The notes beneath the pieces were generated by a model. It made no database searches, was not told the origin of the DNA, and saw only the letters and a list, made by a program, of their open reading frames with translations. A stretch of DNA of 64,000 bases from Plantibacter sp. ME-Dv--P-122b (lineage in GTDB: Bacteria; Actinomycetota; Actinomycetes; Actinomycetales; Microbacteriaceae). Positions 51,420-61,530 of this stretch are shown piece after piece. Both the position numbers and the translations under genes were made by a program. Each line of letters starts with the position of its first letter. Position 1 is the stretch's first letter. The stretch spans positions 62,001-126,000 of the forward strand of contig NZ_JARVSC010000005.1 of NCBI RefSeq assembly GCF_030209375.1, given 5' to 3'.

Positions 51420-53249
51420 CTACTTCAGGGACATCCCCTGGGTCTCGGGCGAACCCGCTCCGAGGTACATCCCCTCGATCGTCTCCGCGAAGTCCTTGAG
51501 GATCACGTTCCGCTTGATGCTGAGCTTCGGCGTGAGGTGACCGCTCGCCTCCGTGAGCTCGTCGTCGAGGATGACGAACTTGCGGATCGACTCCGCCCGG
51601 GACACCTTCGTGTTGGCCTCGTCGATGGCCCGTTGGACGGCGGCGAGCACTGCGGGGTTCCGAGCGGCCTCGGCGGCGCTCATCGACGCGTCCTGACCGT
51701 TGTTGGCGAGCCATGACGGCAGCATCTCGGTGTCGAGCGTGATGAGGGCGCTGATGAACGGCTTCTGATCGCCGACGACGACGACCTGACCGACGACCGG
51801 GGTCGCGCGGATCGGGTCCTCGAGCGCCGCCGGGGCGACGTTCTTCCCGCCGGCGGTGACGATGATCTCCTTCTTCCGCCCGGTGATCGTGAGGAAGCCG
51901 TCGGCGTCGAAGGAGCCGATGTCGCCGGTGCGGAACCAGCCGTCGTCGAAGGCCTCCGCCGTCGCCTCGGGGTTCTGCCAGTACTCCTTGAAGACGTTGA
52001 TCCCGCGCACTTCGACCTCGCCGTCGTCGGCGATGCGGAGGGAGACGCCGGGGAGCGCCGGTCCGACCGTCCCGATCTTCGACTTCTGGGCGAGGTTGAC
52101 CGTTGCAGGCGCGGTGGTCTCGGTGAGGCCGTAGCCCTCGAGGATCACGATGCCGAGCGCGTGGAAGAAGTGACCGAGTCGCGGACCGAGCGGGGCGCTC
52201 CCGGAGACCGCGTACCGCACCCGGCCGCCCATGGCCGAACGGATCTTGGACAGCACGAGGCGGTCGAGGACCCGGAACTTCACCTTCAGGCCGAACGGCA
52301 CGGAACCGCTCTCGAGGGCCTTCGAGTAAGCGATCCCGGTCTCGGCGGCTGCACGGAAGATCTTGCCCTTGCCTCCGGCCTCCGCCTTCTGCTCGGAGGA
52401 GTTGTAGACCTTCTCGAAGACCCGGGGGACCGCGAGGAGGAACGTCGGCTTGAAGGTGCCGAGCGAGGGGAGCAGCTGCTTCGTGTCGGGCTGGTGGCCC
52501 GTCTTGACACCGGAGTGCACGCACAGCACGGCGATGAAGCGCGCGAAGATGTGGGCCGTGGTGATGAAGAGGAGGGTGGAGGCGCCGGGAGCGGACACGA
52601 CCTCCTTGAGTGCGACGGCCGAGTTCCGCGACAGCTCGACGAAGTTCGAGTGGGTGAGGACGCACCCCTTCGGCCGACCGGTCGAGCCGGAGGTGTAGAT
52701 GAGGGTCGCCATGTCGGAACCCACCGCGAGGTTGCGGCGGCGTTCGATCTCCTCGTCGGGGACGTCGACGCCGGCGGCCGCGATCTTGTCGAGGTCGCCG
52801 AGGTCGATCTGCCAGACCCGTGTCACGTCGGGGAGGTCGCCGTGCACCTCGTCGAAGCGGGCGAACTGGTCGGGCGTCTCGACCAGCACGCTCGTCGCTC
52901 CCGAGTCGCTGAGGATCCACTGCACCTGGCTCGGCGAACTGGTCTCGTAGATCGGGACGAGGAGTGCTCCGGCGAACCAGACGGCGAAGTCGATGAGGGT
53001 CCACTCGTACCGGGTCTTGCACATGAGCCCGATCTTGTCGCCGGGTTCGATCCCCGCGGCGACGAGCCCCTTCGCCAGGGCGACGACCTGCGCGTGGAAT
53101 TCGGCGGTGGTCACGTCCACCCACTCCGACCCGCGGGGAACGGCGAACAGCGCGGCGTCGGGCGCAGCAGCCAGGCGCTTCACGAGCAGATCGGTCGCAT
53201 TGGCGGATGGGTCTGCTGCGACGACTGCAGGGACGTCGAACTGTTCCAC
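51420..53249 (-). CDS. Long-chain fatty-acid-CoA ligase (AMP-binding, FadD15-like)
   Basis: The 609-residue enzyme activates fatty acids with ATP. It has the AMP-binding loop YTSGSTGRPKGC, the EGYGLTETTAPATVN motif, the hinge DGWFRTGDIGSFDADGFLTITGRKKEIIVTAGGKNV, and the C-terminal lysine (SIKRNVI). It is the large ACSL-type form. The GTG at 53249 has AAGGAG 5 nt upstream. Its order next to glk and plsC repeats the corynebacterial arrangement, so lipid synthesis or cell-envelope turnover is likely. Confidence 0.93.
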   Translation of the reverse strand: MEQFDVPAVVAADPSANATDLLVKRLAAAPDAALFAVPRGSEWVDVTTAEFHAQVVALAKGLVAAGIEPGDKIGLMCKTRYEWTLIDFAVWFAGALLVPIYETSSPSQVQWILSDSGATSVLVETPDQFARFDEVHGDLPDVTRVWQIDLGDLDKIAAAGVDVPDEEIERRRNLAVGSDMATLIYTSGSTGRPKGCVLTHSNFVELSRNSAVALKEVVSAPGASTLLFITTAHIFARFIAVLCVHSGVKTGHQPDTKQLLPSLGTFKPTFLLAVPRVFEKVYNSSEQKAEAGGKGKIFRAAAETGIAYSKALESGSVPFGLKVKFRVLDRLVLSKIRSAMGGRVRYAVSGSAPLGPRLGHFFHALGIVILEGYGLTETTAPATVNLAQKSKIGTVGPALPGVSLRIADDGEVEVRGINVFKEYWQNPEATAEAFDDGWFRTGDIGSFDADGFLTITGRKKEIIVTAGGKNVAPAALEDPIRATPVVGQVVVVGDQKPFISALITLDTEMLPSWLANNGQDASMSAAEAARNPAVLAAVQRAIDEANTKVSRAESIRKFVILDDELTEASGHLTPKLSIKRNVILKDFAETIEGMYLGAGSPETQGMSLK

Positions 53250-53288
53250 GGCAACTCCTTCGGTACCAGGTCGGCAAGATGTGGCTCC

Positions 53289-53344
53289 ATCCTAGAGCAC
53301 GGGTGTTTGCGCGGTTTCTGTGGCGCGCAGACGCTCAGTAGACT
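53289..53344. promoter_or_regulatory. Divergent promoters of the acyl-CoA ligase and glucokinase genes
   Basis: TAGGAT on the - strand (53289-53294) and TAGACT on the + strand (53339-53344) are the -10 boxes I can see in the 187-nt divergent gap. The glk leader would be about 85 nt with GGGAGA at its end. No other element was found. Confidence 0.4.
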
Positions 53345-53436
53345 CGATTGCGGCGCGCGGGCGACCGACTCGACTGACGGTCGGTCACACGCCGCTGCCG
53401 GTATCGGCGACATCAGGACAGGGAGACGGCACCGTT

Positions 53437-54390
53437 ATGGCAAACGCGATCGGCATCGACATCGGCGGGACGAAGATCGCGGGCGGGGTCGTCGACGACG
53501 ACGGCCGGATCCTCGCGGCCGGTCGCACGCCGACGCAGGCCTCCGATCCCGACGCCATCATCGACGACGTCGTCGCCATGGTCCGGTCCTTGGACGACGG
53601 CAGCATCTCGAGCGTCGGCGTCGCAGCCCCCGGGTTCTTCGACGCCACGCGCTCGACCGTCTACTACTCGCCGAACATCGCCTGGCGGAACGAGCCCCTG
53701 CAGGCCCGGCTGGCCGCGCGGATGCCCGACAAGGTCGTGACGATCGAGAACGACGCGAACGCCGCGGGCTGGGCTGAGTTCCGGTTCGGCGCAGGGCGCG
53801 AGGAACGCAGCATGGTCATGGTGACGATCGGCACGGGTGTCGGCGGAGCGATCGTCCTCGACGACCGACTGCTCACCGGAGGCTTCGGAAGCGGAGCGGA
53901 ACTGGGACACATGCGCCTCATCCCGGACGGTCTGCCCTGCGGCTGCGGCGCGCGCGGCTGCGTCGAGCAGTACTGCTCGGGGAACGCACTGCTCCGGCTC
54001 GCGAACGAGGCAGCGGACGCCGGTGGCGACGGTGCCGCCCTCGCCCGAGCGCGGACCGCCGCCGGCGGGCTGCTGAACGGACACCACGTCTCCGCCCTGC
54101 TCGAGTCCGGCGATCCCGGCGCCCTGCGGTGCCTCAACGAGCTCGCCGATCTCCTGGGGCAGGCCCTCGCGAGCATGTCGGCCATCCTCGACCCCAACAT
54201 CTTCGTGATCGGCGGCGGCGTCGCCCAGGCCGGAGACCTCCTCCTGGACCCCGTGCGTGAGGCGTTCCTGACGCACCTCCCGGCGCGCGGGTTCCACCCG
54301 GAGCCGTCCTTCAGCATCGCCCAGCTCGTGAACGACGCCGGTGTCATCGGCGCCGGCGATCTTGCCAGGAGCGCCCTCGTCCTCGGCTGA
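53437..54390 (+). CDS. glk: ROK-family glucokinase
   Basis: The 317-residue kinase has the ATP motif IGIDIGGTKIAGGVVDD at its start, ENDANAAGWAEFRFGAG with the catalytic Asp, TIGTGVGGAI, and the ROK zinc motif ELGHM followed by CGCGARGCVEQYC. It phosphorylates glucose using ATP, possibly also polyphosphate. The ATG at 53437 has GGGAGA 10 nt upstream. It is followed by plsC 23 nt on, probably as one operon. Confidence 0.94.
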   Translation: MANAIGIDIGGTKIAGGVVDDDGRILAAGRTPTQASDPDAIIDDVVAMVRSLDDGSISSVGVAAPGFFDATRSTVYYSPNIAWRNEPLQARLAARMPDKVVTIENDANAAGWAEFRFGAGREERSMVMVTIGTGVGGAIVLDDRLLTGGFGSGAELGHMRLIPDGLPCGCGARGCVEQYCSGNALLRLANEAADAGGDGAALARARTAAGGLLNGHHVSALLESGDPGALRCLNELADLLGQALASMSAILDPNIFVIGGGVAQAGDLLLDPVREAFLTHLPARGFHPEPSFSIAQLVNDAGVIGAGDLARSALVLG

Positions 54391-54413
54391 CGGCGGCAAG
54401 ACGGAGGAGCACG

Positions 54414-55097
54414 ATGTTCTACTGGTTCATGAAGTACCTGGTCGCCGGCCCGATCCTGAAGTCGATCTTCCGGCCATGGGTCATCGGCGCCGAGAACATC
54501 CCGGAGCACGGCGGCGCGATCATCGCGAGCAACCACCTGTCGTTCATCGACTCGGTGATCCTCCCCCTGTGCGTCGATCGGCGCATCTCCTTCCTGGCCA
54601 AGAGCGAGTACTTCCGCGGCAAGGGCTTCGGCGGCTGGGCCACGAAGACCTTCATGCTCGGCACGGGGCAGCTCCCGATCGACCGGTCTGGAGGCAAGGC
54701 CTCCGAGGCCTCGCTCAACACGGGACTCGCCGTCCTCGGCGGCGGGCACCTGCTGGGGATCTATCCGGAGGGCACCCGCAGTCCCGATGGGACGATGTAT
54801 CGCGGCCGCACCGGCGTCGCGCGGATGGTGCTCGAGGCCGGGGTCCCCATCGTCCCCGTCGCGATGATCGATACCGAGAAGGTCATGCCGATCGGCACGA
54901 AGCTGCCCCGGATCCGTCGGATCGGGATCGTCATCGGCAAACCGCTCGACTTCTCGCGGTTCGAGGGGATGGAAGGTGACCGCTTCATCCTCCGCAGCGT
55001 CACGGACGAGTTGATGGTCGAGCTCCGCAAGCTCTCGGGCCAGGACTATCGCGACGTCTACGCCACGAGCGTCAAGGAGCGCGCCGCGTCGGCGTGA
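54414..55097 (+). CDS. plsC: 1-Acylglycerol-3-phosphate acyltransferase (PlsC family)
   Basis: The 227-residue membrane-associated enzyme has the acyltransferase motifs NHLSFIDS (H-x4-D), FLAKSEYF, YPEGTRSPDG and VPIVPVAM. It adds the second acyl chain to phosphatidic acid, or acts on a related lipid acceptor. GGAGG lies 7 nt before the ATG. The stop lies next to the probable promoter of the DAHP synthase gene. Confidence 0.92.
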   Translation: MFYWFMKYLVAGPILKSIFRPWVIGAENIPEHGGAIIASNHLSFIDSVILPLCVDRRISFLAKSEYFRGKGFGGWATKTFMLGTGQLPIDRSGGKASEASLNTGLAVLGGGHLLGIYPEGTRSPDGTMYRGRTGVARMVLEAGVPIVPVAMIDTEKVMPIGTKLPRIRRIGIVIGKPLDFSRFEGMEGDRFILRSVTDELMVELRKLSGQDYRDVYATSVKERAASA

Positions 55098-55100
55098 CGC

Positions 55101-55132
55101 TAAGCTGAAAAACCGGGCCGCGATCGCGGTCC
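55101..55132 (+). promoter_or_regulatory. Probable aroG promoter and 5' hairpin
   Basis: TAAGCT (55101-55106), just after the plsC stop, could be a -10 box, starting the message near 55113. It would begin almost directly with a hairpin at 55115-55132 whose core is the dyad CCGCGATCGCGG. No amino-acid-rich leader ORF is seen. Confidence 0.35.
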
Positions 55133-55189
55133 GTTCCCCCTTCCGGGCGGGCTCCGGAGCGCGTCCGGTCGAAGAGAAACAGGAAATCC

Positions 55190-56563
55190 GTGTCCCACGC
55201 TACAGAACCAGTCGTCATGGCCGAACCCTCGGTGATCGCCGGACTGGACTATTGGCGTGAGCTGCCGATCAAGCAGCAGCCGTCATGGCCGGACCAGGCC
55301 GCGGTGGCGCGTGCCTCCGCCGAACTCGCGACCCTCCCACCGCTGGTCTTCGCCGGCGAGGTCGACATCCTGCGCGACCGGTTGGCCCGGGCGGCGAGCG
55401 GCAACGCCTTCCTGCTCCAGGGCGGCGACTGCGCCGAGACCTTCGCCGGTGCGACGGCCGAGCAGATCCGCAACCGCGTGAAGACGGTCCTGCAGATGGC
55501 CGTCGTGCTCACCTACGGTGCGTCCATGCCGGTCGTCAAGATGGGCCGGATGGCCGGTCAGTTCGCCAAGCCGCGCTCCAACGACTCCGAGACGCGAGGC
55601 GACGTCACCCTGCCCGCCTACCGCGGCGACATCGTCAACGGCTACGACTTCACCCCGGAGTCGCGCACGGCCGACCCGGCTCGGCTCGTCAAGGGGTACC
55701 ACACCTCCGCATCGACGCTGAACCTCATCCGGGCGTTCACCCAGGGCGGGTTCGCCGACCTCCGCGAGGTCCACAGCTGGAACAAGGGGTTCGCCGCCAA
55801 TCCGGTGAACCACCGGTACGAGGGACTGGCCCGCGACATCGATCGTGCGATCAAGTTCATGGAGGCGGCCGGAGCCGACTTCGACCAGCTGCGCGGTGTC
55901 GAGTTCTACTCGAGCCACGAGGCGCTGCTCATGGACTACGAGCGACCGATGACGCGGATCGACTCGCGGACCGGCACGCCGTACAACACCTCGGCCCACT
56001 TCGTGTGGATCGGTGAGCGGACGCGCGAGCTCGACGGCGCGCACGTCGACTTCCTGTCGCGCGTGCGCAACCCGATCGGCGTGAAGCTCGGCCCCACCAC
56101 CTCGGCCGACGACATGTTGCGTCTCATCGACAAGCTCGACCCCGAGCGTGAGCCCGGGCGCCTGACGTTCATCACGCGGATGGGTGCGGGCAAGATCAGG
56201 GATGCGCTGCCGCCGCTGCTCGAGGCGATCAAGGGTGCCGACGCGACGCCGCTCTGGGTCACCGATCCGATGCACGGCAACGGACTCACGACGCCCACCG
56301 GGTACAAGACGCGTCGTTTCGACGACGTCGTGGACGAGGTCAAGGGCTTCTTCGAGGCCCACCGCGCCGCAGGGACGCACCCCGGTGGCATCCACGTCGA
56401 GCTCACCGGCGACGACGTCACCGAGTGCCTGGGTGGCTCGGAGCAGATCGACGAGGCGACCCTGGCCACGCGGTACGAGTCGCTGTGCGACCCGCGCCTC
56501 AACCATATGCAGTCGCTCGAGCTCGCCTTCCTCGTGGCGGAGGAGCTCGCGGCCGCGAAGTAG
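55190..56563 (+). CDS. aroG: Class II 3-deoxy-7-phosphoheptulonate (DAHP) synthase
   Basis: The 457-residue enzyme catalyses the first shikimate step from PEP and erythrose 4-phosphate. The plant/actinobacterial class II signatures are present: FLLQGGDCAETF (metal Cys), GRMAGQFAKPRSND, and GTHPGGIHVELTGDDVTECLGG. The GTG at 55190 with AGGAAA upstream is used. In mycobacteria and corynebacteria the class II enzyme can pair with chorismate mutase; none is in this window. A terminator follows. Confidence 0.96.
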   Translation: MSHATEPVVMAEPSVIAGLDYWRELPIKQQPSWPDQAAVARASAELATLPPLVFAGEVDILRDRLARAASGNAFLLQGGDCAETFAGATAEQIRNRVKTVLQMAVVLTYGASMPVVKMGRMAGQFAKPRSNDSETRGDVTLPAYRGDIVNGYDFTPESRTADPARLVKGYHTSASTLNLIRAFTQGGFADLREVHSWNKGFAANPVNHRYEGLARDIDRAIKFMEAAGADFDQLRGVEFYSSHEALLMDYERPMTRIDSRTGTPYNTSAHFVWIGERTRELDGAHVDFLSRVRNPIGVKLGPTTSADDMLRLIDKLDPEREPGRLTFITRMGAGKIRDALPPLLEAIKGADATPLWVTDPMHGNGLTTPTGYKTRRFDDVVDEVKGFFEAHRAAGTHPGGIHVELTGDDVTECLGGSEQIDEATLATRYESLCDPRLNHMQSLELAFLVAEELAAAK

Positions 56564-56575
56564 GTCGACACACCG

Positions 56576-56611
56576 CGAAGCGCCCATGCCGGGTTTGGCA
56601 TGGGCGCTTCG
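56576..56611. terminator. Bidirectional terminator aroG / pknL
   Basis: CGAAGCGCCCATGCC (56576-56590) pairs perfectly with 56597-56611 around a 6-nt loop, between the convergent aroG and kinase genes. Confidence 0.85.
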
Positions 56612-56650
56612 TCGTGTGGAGCGGCGATGCGACCCCGACCCTCGTCGAGC

Positions 56651-58597
<1,947 letters not shown>

Positions 58598-58727
58598 CAG
58601 TCGAGTGTATGGAACGTCGGGCGCGAAGAGCTGTCAACACCCCGGGAGGGCGGCGAGGTGCTTGGATCGTTACCCGAACGCGATCCGACGGCGCCGAGCG
58701 GAGCGCGGTCGTGGCAGACTGCTGTGC

Positions 58728-59069
58728 GTGACTGAGCAGAATTCCGAACTCGTGTGGTTCACCCTTCCCGATCTGGCGACCGAACTCGGGCTGCCGATCC
58801 GCCGCATCCGCCAGTACCTCGAGGAGCGCGACCTCCTCGCCGTCCGACGTGACGGCGTGCTGCAGGTGCCGTCGTCGTTCATCGCGGACGGCGGGCCGGT
58901 GCGCAACCTGCGCGGCACGCTCACGCTGCTGTCCGACAACGGCTTCGACGACGAGGCCGCGATGGTCTGGATGCTCGAGGACGACGACGCGATCGGGACC
59001 TCGCCGATCCAAGCCCTCCGCGAGGGACGTCGGTCCGAGGTGCGCCGGGTGGCTCAGGCGCTGGCCTGA
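58728..59069 (+). CDS. Rv2175c-like winged-helix DNA-binding protein
   Basis: The 113-residue protein has a winged-helix start (TLPDLATELGLPIRRIRQYLEERDLLAVRRDGVLQVP) and a short C-terminal domain, as in Rv2175c, the DNA-binding protein phosphorylated by PknL in mycobacteria. Here the gene is divergent from pknL, 130 nt, so both promoters lie together. CAGACT (58715-58720) lies 7 nt before the GTG, so it is leaderless. Role: probably transduces the kinase signal to transcription. Confidence 0.9.
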   Translation: MTEQNSELVWFTLPDLATELGLPIRRIRQYLEERDLLAVRRDGVLQVPSSFIADGGPVRNLRGTLTLLSDNGFDDEAAMVWMLEDDDAIGTSPIQALREGRRSEVRRVAQALA

Positions 59070-59094
59070 TCCCGCGCCGTCCGAGCCGGACGGC

Positions 59095-60195
59095 TCAGGT
59101 CTCGCGGCGTGCGACCGCGACCGCGAGGCCGCGCAGGTGGGCACGGGCGTCGTCGTTGATCGGAGCCTCGCCCAATGCGGAGAGTGCCCGCGCGACATGG
59201 TCTTGGATGAGCTTCTCCACCTGGTCGACGGCTCCGCTGTCGCGGATGGTCGCCTGGAGCAGGCCGATCTGGTCGTCGTCGAGTTCGGGATCCCCGAGCA
59301 GCTCGTCGAGGATGGCGCGCGCGCCCGGCTGGAGGGCCTCCCTCGTGAGCGCGATGAGGATGGTCCGCTTCCCCTCGCGGAGGTCGTCGCCACTCGGTTT
59401 GCCGGTCACGGCGGGATCGCCGTAGACGCCGAGGAGGTCGTCGCGCAGCTGGAAGGCGATGCCGAGGGGGAGGCCGTACCCGCGGAGCGACGCGAGCTGC
59501 TGTTCGTTCCCGCCGCCGAGGAGCGCCCCGAGTGCGAGCGGGGACTCGATGCTGTACTTGGCCGATTTGAAGATCAGGACGCGCTCGGCCCGGCGGCGCT
59601 GTTCGTCGTCGGCGGCGTCGCGCCATGCGCGCTCCTCGAGGATGTCGAGGTACTGGCCGGCCGTGACCTCGGTCCGCATGCGGTTGAACTCGGCCCGCGC
59701 TGCGCGAGCGGCGGTGCGGTCGTCCAGCTGGTCGAGTCCGTCGTCGAGGAGTTCGTCGCTCCAGCCGAGGAGCAGGTCGCCGAGGAGCGTGGCGGCTCCG
59801 GTGCCGAAGGTGGTCGGGTTGCCGTCCCATCGGCTGCGACGGTGCAACTCCGCGAAGGAGACGTGTGCCGACGGTGCACCCCGGCGGGTGTCGGAGTTGT
59901 CGATGATGTCGTCGTGGACGAGCGCTGCGGCGTGGAACAGCTCGAGTGCTCCACAGGTCGCGATGACGGTCTCGAGGCCGCCCTGACCGCTGGCGTGCCG
60001 CCCGGTCGAGACGGCCTGCCAGCCCCGGAAGCAGAACTGTGCCCGGAACCGCTTCCCACCGCTGAGAAATTCCCGGGAGAAGTCGAGGAACGGGGAGAGC
60101 TCAGGGCCGATCTGCGCGACAATGGAGCTTCGCGAGGAGAGAAAGTCGGAGAGCCCGCGGCCCACCAGGGTGGCGAGTTCATTGCTTTCGATCAC
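59095..60195 (-). CDS. Polyprenyl (geranylgeranyl-type) diphosphate synthase
   Basis: The 366-residue enzyme has the first aspartate-rich motif in VHDDIIDNSDTRRG and the second in FQLRDDLLGVYGD, with GKRFRAQF near the start. The aromatic residue region upstream of the first motif (ALELFHAAAL) suggests a C15-C20 product. It supplies isoprenoids for carotenoids, quinones or wall carriers. In mycobacteria IdsA2 holds this position. The GTG at 60195 follows TAGGCT by 6 nt (leaderless; 60202-60207). Confidence 0.93.
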   Translation of the reverse strand: MIESNELATLVGRGLSDFLSSRSSIVAQIGPELSPFLDFSREFLSGGKRFRAQFCFRGWQAVSTGRHASGQGGLETVIATCGALELFHAAALVHDDIIDNSDTRRGAPSAHVSFAELHRRSRWDGNPTTFGTGAATLLGDLLLGWSDELLDDGLDQLDDRTAARAARAEFNRMRTEVTAGQYLDILEERAWRDAADDEQRRRAERVLIFKSAKYSIESPLALGALLGGGNEQQLASLRGYGLPLGIAFQLRDDLLGVYGDPAVTGKPSGDDLREGKRTILIALTREALQPGARAILDELLGDPELDDDQIGLLQATIRDSGAVDQVEKLIQDHVARALSALGEAPINDDARAHLRGLAVAVARRET

Positions 60196-60270
60196 GCACC
60201 TAGCCTAGTCATGCTTCGGTGGCTAGACTCGATCAACAACGTCGCGTCGTGTGACCTTGAGGGGAATCAG

Positions 60271-60645
60271 ATGCCACTTTCAGAGCAGGAGCAACGGCTC
60301 CTCGATGAGATGGAACGCCACCTCTACCGCAGCGATGCCGATTTCGTCTCCAAGGTCACCGCTGGCGCGGGCAAACCGAGTTACCGCGGTATCGCGCTCG
60401 GCTCCCTCATCGCGGTGGTCGGGGCGATCGGCCTCGTGCTGGGAGTCGTGATCCAGCAGCCCATCGTCGGTCTGCTCGGGTTCGCGATCATGCTCACGGG
60501 CGTGCTCGTGGCGACCAAGCCGACCCGGGCTCCACTCGAACAGCCGCGTCCTCGTCAAGCTGCTCCGGCCGGCCAGAAGTCCTCGCGTCTGATGGACCGC
60601 TTCAACGACCGCTGGGACAAGCGTCAGTCGGGCGACGAGCAGTAA
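60271..60645 (+). CDS. DUF3040 membrane protein
   Basis: The 124-residue protein starts MPLSEQEQRLLDEMERHL, the DUF3040 signature, has two membrane helices (about 41-60 and 63-82) and a basic C-terminus. It is a small actinobacterial envelope protein normally located just upstream of mraZ, as here; its function is unknown. It has a GAGGGGAA ribosome site. It is divergent from the polyprenyl synthase. A 314-nt gap with operators and terminators follows. Confidence 0.92.
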   Translation: MPLSEQEQRLLDEMERHLYRSDADFVSKVTAGAGKPSYRGIALGSLIAVVGAIGLVLGVVIQQPIVGLLGFAIMLTGVLVATKPTRAPLEQPRPRQAAPAGQKSSRLMDRFNDRWDKRQSGDEQ

Positions 60646-60676
60646 CGATGCCAGGTCTCCCGGTCGCTCCGCGGCC

Positions 60677-60702
60677 GGCCACTTGACTCCACTTCCCTCC
60701 CT
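60677..60702 (-). promoter_or_regulatory. MraZ-type box array A (minus orientation)
   Basis: Read on the - strand the sequence is AGGGAG-GGAA-GTGGAG-TCAA-GTGGCC, three GTGGRG-like boxes with exact 10-bp period, mirroring array C upstream of mraZ. It starts 31 nt after the DUF3040 stop. MraZ is known to bind such repeats; binding here is inferred. Confidence 0.5.
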
Positions 60703-60727
60703 CGCGGCGCCGCCGCACCACGACTCC

Positions 60728-60759
60728 AAACGGGGCCGATCTTCGGATCGGCCCCGTTT
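60728..60759 (+). terminator. Terminator after DUF3040 with UUCG tetraloop
   Basis: AAACGGGGCCGATC (60728-60741) pairs perfectly with 60746-60759 around TTCG, followed by CGTCGTTT. It ends DUF3040 transcription before the mraZ control region. Confidence 0.85.
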
Positions 60760-60804
60760 CGTCGTTTCAGGCCCTCCCTGATCGTCCCGGGTATGGCAAA
60801 ACCC

Positions 60805-60820
60805 CTCCATTTCCCTCCAC
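60805..60820 (-). promoter_or_regulatory. MraZ-type box pair B (minus orientation)
   Basis: On the - strand GTGGAG-GGAA-ATGGAG, two boxes 10 bp apart. Positions 60805-60818 repeat 60687-60700 at 13 of 14 bases, so A and B share a motif. It directly adjoins the terminator at 60820-60851. Confidence 0.45.
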
Positions 60821-60851
60821 CCCGCAGAGTCTTGACTTTGCGGGGTTTTTT
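60820..60851 (+). terminator. Intrinsic terminator just ahead of the mraZ operator
   Basis: CCCCGCAGAG (60820-60829) pairs with 60836-60845 (10 bp with one G-U) around TCTTGA, followed by six T residues (60846-60851), the clearest U-tract terminator in the window. It may insulate the division cluster from read-through or act as an attenuator; no full promoter is visible upstream. Confidence 0.75.
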
Positions 60852-60870
60852 CATGGACAAATGGTCCGAT

Positions 60871-60917
60871 GTGGAGGAATGTGCTGCACTGGTGGGGCAA
60901 AGTGGAGTAAAGTGGAG
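60871..60917 (+). promoter_or_regulatory. MraZ operator, array C
   Basis: GTGGGG (60892-60897), GTGGAG (60902-60907) and GTGGAG (60912-60917) are spaced by exactly 10 bp with CAAA and TAAA linkers; another GTGGAG is at 60871-60876. This is the standard MraZ site, a series of TGGGN/GTGGRG repeats upstream of mraZ. MraZ is expected to repress its own gene and the division cluster here. Confidence 0.75.
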
Positions 60918-60959
60918 TCCAACCAAGATGTTGGCCAGAACGATTGGGGGCGGGGGCGT

Positions 60960-61391
60960 ATGTTCCTCGGTAGTCACGCCCCCAAACTCGACGAAAAAGG
61001 CCGCATCATCCTGCCGGCGAAGTTCCGCGATGAGCTCTCCGGTGGGGTCGTCATGACTCGAGGCCAGGAGCACTGCATCTACGTCTTCAGCACGCGGGAG
61101 TTCGAAGCGCTCCACGAGAAGATCCGCCAGGCTCCGGTCACCAGCAAGCAGGCCCGCGACTACCTGCGCGTGTTCCTCTCCGGAGCGAGCGCCGAGACCC
61201 CCGACAAGCAGCACCGCGTGACCATTCCGTCCAACCTCCGCCAGTACGCCGGGCTCAGCCGCGACCTCGTCGTCATCGGCGCCGGCAGCCGCGCGGAGAT
61301 CTGGGACGCCGAGGCATGGGAGTCCTACCTCGCCGAACAGGAGAGCGTCTTCTCCGAGACCGCCGAGGAGGTGATCCCCGGACTCTTCTAG
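60960..61391 (+). CDS. mraZ: MraZ transcriptional regulator of the division cluster
   Basis: The 143-residue protein (family length) has two AbrB-like SpoVT repeats: [25 protein letters not shown] and [18 protein letters not shown], each with the DxxGR-type loop (the second reads DKQHR). It assembles into a ring that binds the repeated boxes upstream. The ATG at 60960 is chosen because the preceding residues come from the box array; a G-rich stretch (GGGGGCGGGGGC) stands in for the ribosome site. Confidence 0.95.
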   Translation: MFLGSHAPKLDEKGRIILPAKFRDELSGGVVMTRGQEHCIYVFSTREFEALHEKIRQAPVTSKQARDYLRVFLSGASAETPDKQHRVTIPSNLRQYAGLSRDLVVIGAGSRAEIWDAEAWESYLAEQESVFSETAEEVIPGLF

Positions 61392-61393
61392 TG

Positions 61394-61512
61394 CCCTGCC
61401 CCCTGACTCCCAGCCGTCCCGCCCTGACACACTTCCCCGGTGCCAGGTCGGAGCCCGCCCTGACACACTTCCCCGGTGCCAGGTCGGAACGGATGGGGAT
61501 CAGGGGACAGGG
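61394..61512. repeat. Inverted-repeat-bounded element with 35-bp tandem repeat (REP/MITE-like)
   Basis: CCCTGCCCCCTGA (61394-61406) and TCAGGGGACAGGG (61500-61512) form an inverted repeat with one mismatch in 13 and a further few pairs inside. Between them lie two perfect copies of a 35-bp unit (61418-61452 and 61454-61488) that each contain CTGACAC ... GTGCCAG, a smaller dyad. It occupies the whole gap from 2 nt after the mraZ stop to 18 nt before rsmH. Confidence 0.8.
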
Positions 61513-61530
61513 ACCGTCCGGAGTACGCAT

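Noticed and set aside
60832-60837. TTGACT as the -35 of mraZ
   Set aside because: It lies in the loop and stem of a terminator hairpin and no -10 is found 16-18 nt downstream.
61418-61488. CRISPR-like or phage attachment repeat
   Set aside because: Only two copies separated by 1 nt, no integrase and no cas gene; the flanking inverted repeats fit a REP/MITE-like element.
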